A stretch of 17,881 bases of DNA from Clostridia bacterium (GCA_900769075.1 CAAGFE010000051.1:1-17881), one strand, 5' to 3'; positions 1 to 7,740 are shown, numbered from the stretch's first letter. Program-made: numbers and translations. Notes: a model not told the origin generated them from the sequence alone.

Positions 1-108
1 GGACGCCGCGTGTGGGGCTTTACCGGCATTGAGCCGGTGCTGAAGCTCCCACTGCGAACCGCAGACGGATGGCAGCGCGATTATTCAGATGACAACCCGT
101 TTATCTGA
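1..108 (+). CDS. C-terminal end of an unidentified protein (partial)
   Basis: An open frame runs from the first base of the window to a TGA at 106-108, giving 35 residues that end in DNPFI. The stretch looks coding (VWGFTGIEPVLKLPL, then an Asp/Tyr-rich end), and it lies just upstream of the other mobile-element genes in the same direction, so it is probably cargo of that element. I do not recognise the family, and the start lies outside the window. Confidence 0.45.
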   Translation, partial: GRRVWGFTGIEPVLKLPLRTADGWQRDYSDDNPFI

Positions 109-144
109 AATTCCCTATATGTGAGAATTTCCGCGATTCTCTGT

Positions 145-194
145 GTACATACGTACACACATACATAGGGCTTTGTACACATGTACGTATGTAC
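145..194. promoter_or_regulatory. Inverted repeat, possible operator of mobile-element genes
   Basis: GTACATACGTACA (145-157) is the exact reverse complement of TGTACGTATGTAC (182-194), with 24 bases between. Each arm is itself nearly palindromic, so the site offers four similar half-sites. It lies in the 173-base gap between the gene ending at 108 and the small gene starting at 282. This fits an operator for a dimeric or tetrameric regulator of the downstream genes. No regulator gene that would bind it is visible in the window. Function is inferred from structure and position only. Confidence 0.4.
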
Positions 195-281
195 GCAGAA
201 ATTTCGCATATCTGCAAGAACAAGAAAGGAACACTAAACCTTTATGCACCCACCACCTATCAACCCTTCATCGGAGGAATC

Positions 282-485
282 ATGGCTTTGCTCAAAAGAA
301 CACCTGAACAGAACGCCGCCTTTGAGCGGTGCGTCGGCTTTCTTGCCGAAATGATCGAAAAGTACAGCGGGAAGGTTGAGTTTCCCATTCTTCCCACTGA
401 CAGCAAAACGAGTTGGGACAGTTCTCCCAATCCATCCTTTCAAAAAAATTCCAAAGAACCCTTGACAGATGATATGGCTGCGTAA
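282..485 (+). CDS. Small hypothetical protein of the mobile element
   Basis: This encodes 67 residues. The ATG at 282 is chosen because GGAGGA lies at 272-277, directly before it; an in-frame ATG at 189 has no comparable site and would start inside the inverted repeat. The first half (TPEQNAAFERCVGFLAEMIEKYSG) is predicted helical and amphipathic. The second half is polar, rich in Ser, Pro and Lys, and probably disordered. No known domain is recognised. It precedes tnpV by 60 bases in the same direction and is likely element cargo. Confidence 0.5.
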   Translation: MALLKRTPEQNAAFERCVGFLAEMIEKYSGKVEFPILPTDSKTSWDSSPNPSFQKNSKEPLTDDMAA

Positions 486-545
486 TAAAATTCAGTTGGG
501 ACAAAAAACACGGACAGTCACTGCACAATTGACAGGAGGTGCACC

Positions 546-953
546 ATGCTTCAAAATCATCCCGCCCCTGAGAACCGTGCGCTGCCCCACCACATCACCG
601 ACGAGCGCAACGGCCTGAGCTACACCCTTCACGGCGATTATTACTTTCCGGATCTGGAGCTACCGGAGCAGCAGCCTATCGGCAAATGGGGCCGGCTGCA
701 CCTCCGGCATCTGGAATCGAACCATCCGGGTCATTTCCAAAGGCTGATGCTCACGGGATCGCTGAATGCCTATCTGCACACTGTGGATGAGCAGGCAAGC
801 GAGCGCTTCGATGTGCTCATGAAGGGATATGTCCAAAGCTGGGGCATCACCGAAACCCTGAAGGCCGAATATCCCATAAAGTGGGTCTGGCTCATGAATC
901 TGGCGCGCACCGAAGCCGAGCACAACGTGATGACCGAAATCATCTGCGCCTGA
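546..953 (+). CDS. tnpV: TnpV-family transposon-encoded protein
   Basis: This 135-residue protein has the pattern of the TnpV family: a short beta-rich start (LSYTLHGDYYFPDLELPEQ), then IGKWGRLHLRHLESNHPGHFQ, a helical core, and an end of the type TETLKAEYPIKWVWLMNLARTEAEHNV. TnpV proteins are about this length and accompany large serine recombinases in Tn4451-like and related clostridial mobile elements. Their biochemical role is not established. The start is supported by AGGAGGT at 534-540, five bases before the ATG. It lies 74 bases upstream of the rhuM-like gene, and the three genes to 3783 are probably transcribed together. Confidence 0.85.
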   Translation: MLQNHPAPENRALPHHITDERNGLSYTLHGDYYFPDLELPEQQPIGKWGRLHLRHLESNHPGHFQRLMLTGSLNAYLHTVDEQASERFDVLMKGYVQSWGITETLKAEYPIKWVWLMNLARTEAEHNVMTEIICA

Positions 954-1027
954 ACCAGCTTCCTTCACCGATCTGTACCCACTCGGGCCGGTGAAGGCTT
1001 ACACGAACCGCAAGAGGAGGAATGCCC

Positions 1028-2095
1028 ATGTCCAGAGAAAAGCAGACGCCCGCGCCCATCCGTTCCAGCGCGGCGGAGGTGCTGACCTATGTCGCCTCCA
1101 CGGGCGACCCGCAGGGCAGCATCGAAATACGCTATGAGGACGAGAACATCTGGCTGACACAAAAGACGATGGCGCAGCTGTATGATGTGAGTGTCAAAAC
1201 AATCAATTACCACATCAAGAAAATCTTTGACGATTCCGAGCTGTCCGAGGATTCAGTTATCCGAAAATTTCGGATAACTGCCACAGACGGCAAACCGTAC
1301 ACCGTCCAGCACTATGCCCTGCAGATGATCATCGCGGTCGGCTTCAAGGTCAATTCCGAGCGTGCTGTCCAGTTCCGCAAGTGGGTCAACCAGATTGCAA
1401 CGCAGTACACCATTCGCGGCTGGGTCATGGATGACGAGCGGCTCAAGCAGGGCACCTATCTGACCGACAAATACTTCGAGGAACAGCTGGAGCGCATCCG
1501 GGAAATCCGCGCCAGTGAGCGCAAGTTCTATCAAAAGATCACCGACCTGTACGCCACGGCCATCGACTACGACCGCACCTCCACCGCGACCAAACGCTTC
1601 TATGCCACGGTGCAGAACAAGATGCACTTCGCCGTGCACGGGCACACCGCCGCCGAGCTCATCATGGAGCGCGCCGACCACACGAAGGATCACATGGGCC
1701 TGACCACCTGGCAGGACGCACCGGACGGCAAGATCAAGAAATCCGACGTGTCCATCGCCAAAAACTACCTCACCGAAGACGAGCTTGGGCAGCTGAACCG
1801 GATGGTCACCTCCTATCTGGACTTCGCCGAGAACATGGCCCAGCGCCACATCCCGCTGACCATGCAGGACTGGGAAACCCGCCTGAACCGCTTCATTGAA
1901 ATGTTCGAGTACGGTCTGCTCAGGGATGCGGGCAGGGTGTCCGCGGAAATCGCGCGGCTGCACGCGGAAACCGAGTTTAAAAAGTACCGCGTCATTCAGG
2001 ATCGCGAGTTTCTTTCTGACTACGACAGGTTCCTTCTTGAGCTTGAGGAACATGCGGGTGCGGCAAAGCCCGACCACCGGGAGGTAAACCCATGA
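1028..2095 (+). CDS. RhuM-family protein (virulence RhuM domain)
   Basis: This 355-residue protein matches the RhuM family throughout. It begins with IEIRYEDENIWLTQKTMAQLYDVS and VKTINYHIKKIF, which resemble a KilA-N/HTH-like DNA-binding part. YALQMIIAVGFKVNSERAVQFRKWVN follows, and a long helical C-terminal part contains FYATVQNKMHFAVHGHTAAE. The family was named from Salmonella pathogenicity island 3 and is common on mobile elements; its molecular function is unknown. The ATG at 1028 is preferred over an in-frame ATG at 1022, because AGGAGG at 1015-1020 is seven bases before the former and only one base before the latter. Its TGA overlaps the recombinase ATG (ATGA at 2092-2095), which suggests coupled translation. 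It could be a regulator or accessory of the recombinase, but that is inference. Confidence 0.88.
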   Translation: MSREKQTPAPIRSSAAEVLTYVASTGDPQGSIEIRYEDENIWLTQKTMAQLYDVSVKTINYHIKKIFDDSELSEDSVIRKFRITATDGKPYTVQHYALQMIIAVGFKVNSERAVQFRKWVNQIATQYTIRGWVMDDERLKQGTYLTDKYFEEQLERIREIRASERKFYQKITDLYATAIDYDRTSTATKRFYATVQNKMHFAVHGHTAAELIMERADHTKDHMGLTTWQDAPDGKIKKSDVSIAKNYLTEDELGQLNRMVTSYLDFAENMAQRHIPLTMQDWETRLNRFIEMFEYGLLRDAGRVSAEIARLHAETEFKKYRVIQDREFLSDYDRFLLELEEHAGAAKPDHREVNP

Positions 2096-3783
2096 AGCTA
2101 ATGAAAAGCTACATTTACACCCGCGTCTCCACCTCCATGCAGGTAGACGGCTACAGCCTGGACGCGCAGAAGGACAAACTGCGCAAGTACGCGGAGTTCC
2201 AGAACATGCTCGTCGCCGGGGAATACTGCGACGAGGGCAAATCCGGCAAGAACATTGAGGGCCGCCCGGAGTTTCTTCGCATGCTGCGGGACATCGAATC
2301 CGGCAAGGACGGCGTCTCCTTCGTGCTGGTGTTCAAGCTCTCCCGCTTCGGCAGAAACGCCGCCGATGTGCTGACCTCCCTGCAGCGGATGCAGGACTTT
2401 GGCGTCAACCTGATCTGCGTGGAGGACGGCATCGATTCCTCCAAGGACAGCGGCAAGCTGATGATTTCCGTCCTGTCCGCCGTCGCCGAGATTGAGCGCG
2501 AGAACATCCTCGTGCAGACGATGGAGGGCCGCAGGCAGAAGGCCCGCGAGGGCAAATGGAACGGCGGCTTTGCGCCCTATGGCTACAAGCTCGTGGACGG
2601 GCAGCTGCAGATTGCCGAGGAAGAGGCCGAGGTCATCCGCATCATCTATGACAAGTACATCCACACCACCATGGGCACCGCCAGAATCGCAAACTGGCTC
2701 AACGAGCACGGGTACAGCAAAATCTGCCGCCACAACAACAAGCGAGAGGCCTTCACAGGCTCCTTCCTCATCGGCGTGCTCGACAATCCCGTGTACTGCG
2801 GCAAGCTGGCCTACGGGCGCAGGCACAACGAAAAGATCCCCGGCACCCGCAACCAGTATCACATCGTCAAGCAGAAGGACTATGCGCTCTACGACGGCAT
2901 CCACGAGCCCATCATCTCCGAGGAGGACTGGCAGCTTGCGCAGAAGCAGCGCCAGCAGACCAACAAGCGCCAGATCAAGACGCACAGCCTTGACCATGAG
3001 CACGTCCTGTCCGGGCTGCTCAAGTGCCCCGTCTGTGGCGGCGGCATGTACGGCAACGTGAACCGCAAGAAGAAGGGCGACGGAACCTATTACCGCGACT
3101 ACTTCTACTATGCCTGCAAGCACCGCCTGCATGTGGATGGCAAGCGCTGCGACTATCACCACCAGTGGGGCGAGGAGATCATCGACGGCGCGGTGGAGGA
3201 GATCATTCACAAGCTGGTCAATACCCCCGCTTTTGAGCAGGGCATCCGGGAGAAGATCGGCGGCAAGCTGGACACCGCTGAGCTCGACGCGGAGATGGAA
3301 ACCCTGCGCAAGCAGCTCCGCCAGCTCACGGGCACAAAGGACAGGCTGGGCGAGCAAATCGACGCGCTCGATTTCGACGACCCGCATTACACCCGCAAGG
3401 CGCAGGACCTGCAGGAGCGACAGAACAGGGTCTACGACCAGATCGCCTCCATCGAGGTCAGCATCGCCGAGGTGCAGACCCGCATGGACAACATCCGCCA
3501 GCACAGGATTTCCACCGACAACGTCTATCAGTTCCTGCTCTACTTCGACAAGCTGTACGACCAGTTTACCGACCTGGAGAAAAAGACCTTCATGAACAGC
3601 TTCATCGAGCGCGTGGAGATTTACCCGGAGCGCCAGAGCGACGGGCGCATCGTGAAGCGCATCGAGTTCCGTTTTCCCGTGTATTTCAATGGTTCGGAGA
3701 TCAGCGGACTTTATTGGGACGAAACGGATATGTCGGAAACGGTCATGAGCTTTTCCAAGGGCACAGCTCCGTTCGCGCCGTGA
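2092..3783 (+). CDS. Large serine recombinase (site-specific integrase/excisionase)
   Basis: This 563-residue protein should catalyse integration and excision of the element through a serine-linked DNA intermediate. The resolvase domain occupies roughly residues 5-150. The nucleophile is S13 in YTRVSTS, and active-site arginines are R11, R85 and R88 (KLSRFGRN). A recombinase domain follows (about 165-290, with GFAPYGYKL and DNPVYCGKLAYGRR), then a zinc beta-ribbon with C312, C315, C342 and C353. A coiled coil spans about 390-460, and a C-terminal DUF4368-like part follows. The architecture matches TnpX/TndX-type enzymes. GGAGGT at 2080-2085 supports the ATG at 2092. The gene lies at the element end, as usual for this class. 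The final residues (ETVMSFSKG, then a short alien end) suggest that a frameshift removed the original C-terminal tail; see the next entry. Confidence 0.93.
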   Translation: MKLMKSYIYTRVSTSMQVDGYSLDAQKDKLRKYAEFQNMLVAGEYCDEGKSGKNIEGRPEFLRMLRDIESGKDGVSFVLVFKLSRFGRNAADVLTSLQRMQDFGVNLICVEDGIDSSKDSGKLMISVLSAVAEIERENILVQTMEGRRQKAREGKWNGGFAPYGYKLVDGQLQIAEEEAEVIRIIYDKYIHTTMGTARIANWLNEHGYSKICRHNNKREAFTGSFLIGVLDNPVYCGKLAYGRRHNEKIPGTRNQYHIVKQKDYALYDGIHEPIISEEDWQLAQKQRQQTNKRQIKTHSLDHEHVLSGLLKCPVCGGGMYGNVNRKKKGDGTYYRDYFYYACKHRLHVDGKRCDYHHQWGEEIIDGAVEEIIHKLVNTPAFEQGIREKIGGKLDTAELDAEMETLRKQLRQLTGTKDRLGEQIDALDFDDPHYTRKAQDLQERQNRVYDQIASIEVSIAEVQTRMDNIRQHRISTDNVYQFLLYFDKLYDQFTDLEKKTFMNSFIERVEIYPERQSDGRIVKRIEFRFPVYFNGSEISGLYWDETDMSETVMSFSKGTAPFAP

Positions 3784-4042
3784 AGGTCGAATTCCCCCTT
3801 GGGGGGCTGAATGCCGCCCAGCTTCAGGGGAGTGCAACCACGAGCAGATCAAGGCGTATGTTCTCGAGCACAGCGGTTTGACGGTTTCGACGCTGTACAT
3901 CGCGCAGGTGAAGCGTAAGCATGGGATCATTGAGCGGGAGTGCTATAATGCGCCCAAGATGGATGGCTGCAGGGTGCCGCAGTGCCCGCCGGAGAAGGAG
4001 AAGGCGATAGAGGATGCGTTGAGGCACTTTGAGATGATCTGA
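3760..4042 (+). pseudogene. Frameshifted C-terminal tail domain (RlmD/RumA-type tail) after the recombinase
   Basis: No intact gene lies here, but a recognisable protein tail continues across three frames. The recombinase frame ends in ETVMSFSKG. The next frame carries VRAVKVEFPLGGLNAAQLQG (about 3771-3830) up to SAT. From about 3835 a third frame reads EQIKAYVLEHSG, VSTLYIAQVKRKHGIIEREC and PQCPPEKEKAIEDALRHF to a TGA at 4040-4042. Both shifts fit single-base losses; for example GCAACC followed by ACGAGCAG lacks one T for Ala-Thr-Tyr-Glu. From memory, this tail occurs at the end of clostridial 23S rRNA uracil methyltransferases (RlmD/RumA), after a VETVVLLSK-type motif, and also at the end of some large serine recombinases. 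It may be the target gene's 3' end captured at integration. The decay is visible; the origin is inference. Confidence 0.6.
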
Positions 4043-4066
4043 CACTTGCTGCCACAGATCATCTCA
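4030..4066 (+). terminator. Hairpin terminator overlapping the stop of the tail remnant
   Basis: TGAGATGATCTG (4030-4041) is exactly complementary to CAGATCATCTCA (4055-4066), with a 13-base loop. The plus strand continues with TTCATTTTCC, a modest T-rich tail. The stop codon at 4040-4042 overlaps the left arm. It would end plus-strand transcription from the element or target gene before the convergent GH43 gene. It may act in both directions, although the minus-strand tail is not T-rich. Confidence 0.6.
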
Positions 4067-4078
4067 TTCATTTTCCAT

Positions 4079-5542
4079 CTATAAAGGCATCTGAATGGTC
4101 TGACGCTCGATCAGCTCAAACAAATAGAAGTTCATTAAGCCCTTGCCCTCAAACCGGAAAAACAGGGGCTTAATTCCCGAGCCTATCCGCATAGGTGCTG
4201 CAGCATTCATCGTACCATTGACATTCTCCAAGCGAATCTTCGCAACGACATTGCTGAAATCCTTTCTATCGGAAACAGTCAGCACGCCTTTGCATTTCCC
4301 GCCTACCGCCACGCGGATCGCATTGGCGCCGCAGAAGTCAAAGTACTTGAAGCCCGCCACGCTCCCATCGCGCATGTTGGCAATGTACTGGATTGCGTTG
4401 TCGTCGCCATCCTTGCCCTTCTGTGTAAAGAAGGGATGGCGGCGCTTGGGGAATCGCTTATCGTAGCGAGCAGTGCCCTCCTTGCTCCAGAGGTTGCAGG
4501 CAATGCGGGCCTCATATTCCCCCTTGCCCCTGAGCGGGCCGCGGTTGAGCCCGCAGGAGGTCACCTCTGATTGGCAGAACCCTCCGTCTTCCCTGCGGCG
4601 GAGCGGCTCCGCGCAGGCCTGACGGGAGTAAGAATGCTGATTGGTCTGTCGGTGGTAGAAGATGTACCACTGACCATCCAGCTCCACCATGCCGCCGTGG
4701 GTGTTGCCCAGGTAGTTGGCGGCCCGGGATTCATCATTGTTGCCATCCAGATACAGGTCTCCGATATCCACCAGCGTGCCGCCGAATCGGAAGCCTTCCA
4801 TCGGGTGATCGCTGACAGCGTAGCACAGCTCATGGTTGTGCGCCGAGGAATAGACGAACACATACTTCCCATCAATCTTTCGGATGGAGCTGGCCTCGAA
4901 GAACTCGTGGTCATCAAAATCCTTGGGCGGATTATTCCCCTTTCGCGGGAAGAGGAGCTTGGGGCCAGCCTTGATCGTCAGCATGTCCTGCTCCAACTCC
5001 ATCACCACACCGCCGCTGTTCTTCTGATTGTGAAAGCGGCTCATGAAAAAGGGCACTTTGGTCGCAAAGCCCGAATAGAGGTACACGCGGCCATCGTCAT
5101 CCACCAGCACGCCGGGATCAAAGGGAAACTCATCGCCCTTGCGGTTGCCCCAGACCGTACCGTCCGGGTAGCGCACATGGCCGTGGTAGGCAAAGGGCCC
5201 CTCGGGCCGGTCGCTGACCGCCACACCCATCATCCCCATGAAGTCGTAGGCGTAGTAGAGATAGTACCGTCCATCCGATCCCTGAACCACATCAGGTGCA
5301 AAGAGCAAGCGGATACCGGTTCTGTTGGCAGGATCCTGATTCTTGCGGTAGATCACGCCCTCGCAGCGCCAGGCGGAGAGATCGTTCACCGGCGCTGACC
5401 AGCATACATAATCGTTCACGCAGAAGATCCCCGCGCCGAATCTGTCATGGGAGCCATAGACGTACAGCCGGTCACCAAATACGCGAGGTTCGCCATCGGG
5501 AATGTATTCGTTCGCCGGCAGGTAGGGGTTAAATGTCTGCAA
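4079..5542 (-). CDS. Glycoside hydrolase family 43 protein (beta-xylosidase/arabinofuranosidase-like)
   Basis: This 487-residue protein should hydrolyse arabinose- or xylose-containing plant glycans. The five-bladed GH43 domain covers about residues 5-330. The expected catalytic triad is visible: base D16 (IPDGEPRVF), D142 (FPFDPGVLVDDDGRVYL) and acid E216 (HEFFEASSI). Residues 345-475 form a beta-rich C-terminal domain, probably a CBM6-like or accessory beta-sandwich. There is no signal peptide, so it probably acts in the cytoplasm on imported oligosaccharides. No ATG precedes the conserved start, so translation probably begins at TTG (5540-5542), with AGGAGG at 5552-5557 nine bases upstream. 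No transporter or regulator gene sits beside it. The exact substrate cannot be told from sequence. Confidence 0.9.
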   Translation of the reverse strand: MQTFNPYLPANEYIPDGEPRVFGDRLYVYGSHDRFGAGIFCVNDYVCWSAPVNDLSAWRCEGVIYRKNQDPANRTGIRLLFAPDVVQGSDGRYYLYYAYDFMGMMGVAVSDRPEGPFAYHGHVRYPDGTVWGNRKGDEFPFDPGVLVDDDGRVYLYSGFATKVPFFMSRFHNQKNSGGVVMELEQDMLTIKAGPKLLFPRKGNNPPKDFDDHEFFEASSIRKIDGKYVFVYSSAHNHELCYAVSDHPMEGFRFGGTLVDIGDLYLDGNNDESRAANYLGNTHGGMVELDGQWYIFYHRQTNQHSYSRQACAEPLRRREDGGFCQSEVTSCGLNRGPLRGKGEYEARIACNLWSKEGTARYDKRFPKRRHPFFTQKGKDGDDNAIQYIANMRDGSVAGFKYFDFCGANAIRVAVGGKCKGVLTVSDRKDFSNVVAKIRLENVNGTMNAAAPMRIGSGIKPLFFRFEGKGLMNFYLFELIERQTIQMPL

Positions 5543-5698
5543 TCACGTGAGCCTCCTTTCTTGTCTTTTCTTTTCTGTGATGATACCATACCACAAATTC
5601 TCTTTCTTGTGTTTGTCCCGTTCCTATCCTGTCAAAAATCCTTCCTAATTTGCTCATCAGGCCAAATGTCTGCCATTTTATACATCCCATCCATAACA

Positions 5699-5730
5699 AA
5701 CACCTCTGCCCGTTGAGAGGCAGAGGTGTT
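5699..5730 (-). terminator. Hairpin, probable terminator of the chromate transporter operon
   Basis: CACCTCTGCC (5701-5710) pairs with GGCAGAGGTG (5719-5728), and two more A-T pairs extend the stem to 5699-5730. Read on the minus strand, the stem is followed by TTTGTTATGG, a short T-rich tail. It lies about 200 bases beyond the end of the chr genes, with no other strong hairpin between. The right arm is duplicated: GTTGAGAGGCAGAGG occurs at 5712-5726 and again at 5728-5742, so an alternative hairpin with the left arm is possible. Confidence 0.5.
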
Positions 5731-5757
5731 GAGAGGCAGAGGCGCGGGGGAACCTGT

Positions 5758-5892
5758 TCAGTCTATTTCCGGCAGCGGAATCAGCGCCGTGATGCGGAAC
5801 CAGTTTTCCTCCTGCTCCACAAGGACCGCATCCTTCTGCCATTTCAATGACAGGGATCCGATGTCCCTGCCTATGGTTTGGGGAACCGTCCG
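5758..5892 (-). pseudogene. Possible remnant of a sensor histidine kinase C-terminus
   Basis: Within the 388-base stretch between the GH43 gene and the chr genes, one minus-strand frame ends in a protein-like segment of 44 codons: GSLSLKWQKDAVLVEQEENW, then FRITALIPLPEID and a stop at 5758-5760. This resembles the last strands of GHKL-type histidine kinase ATPase domains (G-G-x-L, then W-F-x-hydrophobic-hydrophobic-P). An in-frame TAG at 5893-5895 and the absence of upstream kinase motifs mean it is not a complete gene. Family assignment is tentative. The rest of 5543-5930 holds the hairpin at 5699-5730 and nothing else that I recognise. Confidence 0.35.
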
Positions 5893-5930
5893 CTATTATC
5901 CTGGCGGAGCGGCGTCTGCGGCTTGGTGAT

Positions 5931-6488
5931 TCACATCTTCAGCAGCACGCCCACCACCGCGCCCGCAGCGATGAACACAATGGGGTGGAGCTTCTTGACA
6001 GGCTTCAGGTGGAGCAGCACGACCAGCACCGCATAGAGCGCCACGGCCATCCAGTCAATCGAGGCCAGGAAGGTATCCGCCTCGTGGAACAGCGCGATCT
6101 TCAGCACCGCGAAGCCCGCGGCGGCAATCAGGCCCGTCACCGCCGGACGCATGTAGGCAAACATGTTCTGCACCAGGGGGCTGTTCTGGTAGCGATCCAT
6201 CGCCCGGGCAATCACCATAATGATGACCAGGGAGGGCAGCACCAGGCTCAGCGTGGCGAGCAGTCCGCCCAAGATGCCGAAGGAGGAATAGCCCACATAG
6301 GTCGCCATGTTGACGCCGATGGGGCCGGGGGTGGATTCACCCACGGCGATCATGTTGGCCAGCTCCTCGGCGGTGAACCAGCCGTAGCGTTCCTGCATCT
6401 GGGTCAGAAAGGGCAGCGTTGCCAGGCCGCCGCCCACGGCGAACAGGCCCGTCTTGAAGAACTCAAAGCACATCGTCAGCAGATTCAT
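5931..6488 (-). CDS. chrB: Chromate transporter family protein, second subunit
   Basis: This 185-residue membrane protein is one half of a split (short-chain) chromate ion transporter, which exports chromate or carries a related anion. It shows the family signatures FFKTGLFAVGGGLATLPFL near the start and VGESTPGPIGVNMATYVGY around residue 50, then hydrophobic segments to the C-terminus (about five to six membrane spans). The ATG at 6486-6488 overlaps the TGA of the upstream subunit (ATGA), so the two are translationally coupled and probably form a heterodimer. Short-chain ChrA pairs in Firmicutes are usually encoded side by side like this. Gene symbols for the pair are used inconsistently; this one is by position. 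Confidence 0.85.
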   Translation of the reverse strand: MNLLTMCFEFFKTGLFAVGGGLATLPFLTQMQERYGWFTAEELANMIAVGESTPGPIGVNMATYVGYSSFGILGGLLATLSLVLPSLVIIMVIARAMDRYQNSPLVQNMFAYMRPAVTGLIAAAGFAVLKIALFHEADTFLASIDWMAVALYAVLVVLLHLKPVKKLHPIVFIAAGAVVGVLLKM

Positions 6489-7027
6489 CACGCCTTCGCC
6501 TCCCTTTTCCCGAAGATGAAGCTCAGCACGGCACAGCCGACCACCACATACACGGGGGACAGCTTGAGCAGCGCGACCACCACAAAGGCGATCACCGCCA
6601 GGGCAATGTGCCAGTTCTTCTTCACGTTGGTCTTGACCAGCTTGATGACACTGGCTGTGATCAGCGCGCACACCGCCACGCGGATGCCCGCGAAGGCGTT
6701 CTGCACCCACACGATGTCCATGAAATTCTGCAGCACCATGGCAATCACCGTGATGATGAGGATGGACGGGGCCACCACGCCCAGGGTAGCGACAATGCCG
6801 CCCACAATGCCCCTGACCCGGTAGCCGATGAACGTGGCGGTATTCACCGCGATGATGCCCGGCGTGCACTGGCCGATGGCGAAGTAATTCAGCAGATCCT
6901 CCTGCGTGGCCCATTTGTGCTTATTGACAATCTCGCGCTCCAGCATGGGCAGCATGGCATACCCGCCGCCGAAGGTGAGCCCTCCGATGGTAAAAAAGGT
7001 GCGGAACAAATCCCAGAGTTCCTTCAT
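6488..7027 (-). CDS. chrA: Chromate transporter family protein, first subunit
   Basis: This 179-residue membrane protein is the partner of the downstream half. Signatures are FFTIGGLTFGGGYAMLPML at residues 10-28 and IGQCTPGIIAVNTATFIGY around 50-68, with LEREIV and WATQEDLLNYFA between. The ATG at 7025-7027 has AGGAGG at 7034-7039 (minus-strand sense), six bases upstream. A clear sigma-A-type promoter precedes it. Whether the natural substrate is chromate, sulfate or another anion cannot be judged. No metal- or chromate-responsive regulator gene is adjacent. Confidence 0.87.
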   Translation of the reverse strand: MKELWDLFRTFFTIGGLTFGGGYAMLPMLEREIVNKHKWATQEDLLNYFAIGQCTPGIIAVNTATFIGYRVRGIVGGIVATLGVVAPSILIITVIAMVLQNFMDIVWVQNAFAGIRVAVCALITASVIKLVKTNVKKNWHIALAVIAFVVVALLKLSPVYVVVGCAVLSFIFGKREAKA

Positions 7028-7057
7028 ACCGATCCTCCTTTGATTTTTTGCCGATTC

Positions 7058-7086
7058 ATTATACGATGCTTTCCAGCATATTGCAA
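7058..7086 (-). promoter_or_regulatory. Promoter of the chromate transporter operon
   Basis: On the minus strand TTGCAA (7081-7086) and TATAAT (7058-7063) are separated by exactly 17 bases. The spacer holds a small inverted repeat, ATGCT-GGAA-AGCAT, that could be a regulator site. The start codon lies 31 bases beyond the -10 box, with its ribosome binding site between. Confidence 0.75.
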
Positions 7087-7213
7087 GCGGGAAATCCATA
7101 TGCGTCCGCAGGCGGAAACGCCCTGTCCGGACGGCCCTTTCCGTTTTTTGCTGACGGATGCTTCCCCTGTCGTGGGGCCCGCGCTGGCAGCCTGCTCATT
7201 TTGTCGGGAAATC

Positions 7214-7248
7214 AAAAACCGACTTGTGCCGGATGCACAGGTCGGTTT
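7214..7248 (-). terminator. Terminator of the coiled-coil/RNase/flavoprotein operon
   Basis: AAACCGACTTGTGC (7216-7229) pairs with GCACAGGTCGGTTT (7235-7248), with one non-Watson-Crick position and a five-base loop. On the minus strand the stem runs into TTTTTGATTT, a typical intrinsic terminator tail. It lies just after the stop codon of the 161-residue protein gene. Confidence 0.85.
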
Positions 7249-7254
7249 GTCAGG

Positions 7255-7740
7255 TCAGGCGGCTTCTTCGTCAGGTTCAGCCGGAGCTTCCCCGGGAGCT
7301 TCCTCCGCTTCAGCCGGGGCCGCTTCCGCCGCAGGCTCCGCGGTCACCTCCGCCACGGCTTCTGCCGGGGCTTCCTCCCCAGCGGGTTCCTCGGGTGCGA
7401 CGAACAGCTCGGTGCGCAGGGCATGCACGATGGTCAGCACCTCGTTCAGGGTGGTTTCGGCCTGATTCAGCCGGGCGGTGGATTCCTCCAGGGCGGCGTC
7501 CTTTTCGGCGATGGTCACCAGGGCGGCGTCCAGCGCTTCCTGGGCGGCGGCGAGTTCCTCCTGGGCGGCAGCCAGCTCCTCCTGGGTGGCAGCCAGCTGG
7601 GCGTTCACCGCGTTGACGAGGGCAACCTGTTCCTCCTGGCGGGTGTTGGCGTGATACAGCACGATGACGATCAGCACCAGCGCGACGAGAATCGTGATGA
7701 CATGGGGCAGAATGGATACGCGGTCTTTTTTGCTGCTCAT
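7255..7740 (-). CDS. Small membrane-anchored coiled-coil protein with Ala/Glu/Pro-rich tail
   Basis: This 161-residue protein has a positive N-terminus (SSKKDR), one membrane span at about residues 10-29, a coiled coil at about 30-110 (repeats of the type EELAAAQEELAAAQEALDAA), and a low-complexity tail rich in Ala, Glu and Pro to the C-terminus. The predicted topology is N-in with the coiled coil outside. It starts 15 bases after the RNase lipoprotein gene; AGGAGG at 7749-7754 is eight bases from the ATG, so it is the third gene of the operon. Its plan (short basic end, one span, coiled coil) repeats that of the 748-residue flavoprotein, but it lacks the FMN-binding domains. It may be a scaffold or partner through coiled-coil pairing. 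Function is unknown. Confidence 0.75.
   Translation of the reverse strand: MSSKKDRVSILPHVITILVALVLIVIVLYHANTRQEEQVALVNAVNAQLAATQEELAAAQEELAAAQEALDAALVTIAEKDAALEESTARLNQAETTLNEVLTIVHALRTELFVAPEEPAGEEAPAEAVAEVTAEPAAEAAPAEAEEAPGEAPAEPDEEAA

Noticed and set aside
2098..3930. A 610-codon open frame on the minus strand
   Set aside because: It is antisense to the clear serine recombinase gene and comes from the high GC content and codon bias; the translated product is low-complexity Val/Leu/Asp with no motifs.
6489..6914. Longer N-terminus for the second chromate transporter gene
   Set aside because: The extra residues are the shifted translation of the first chr gene; the true start is the ATG that overlaps its stop codon.
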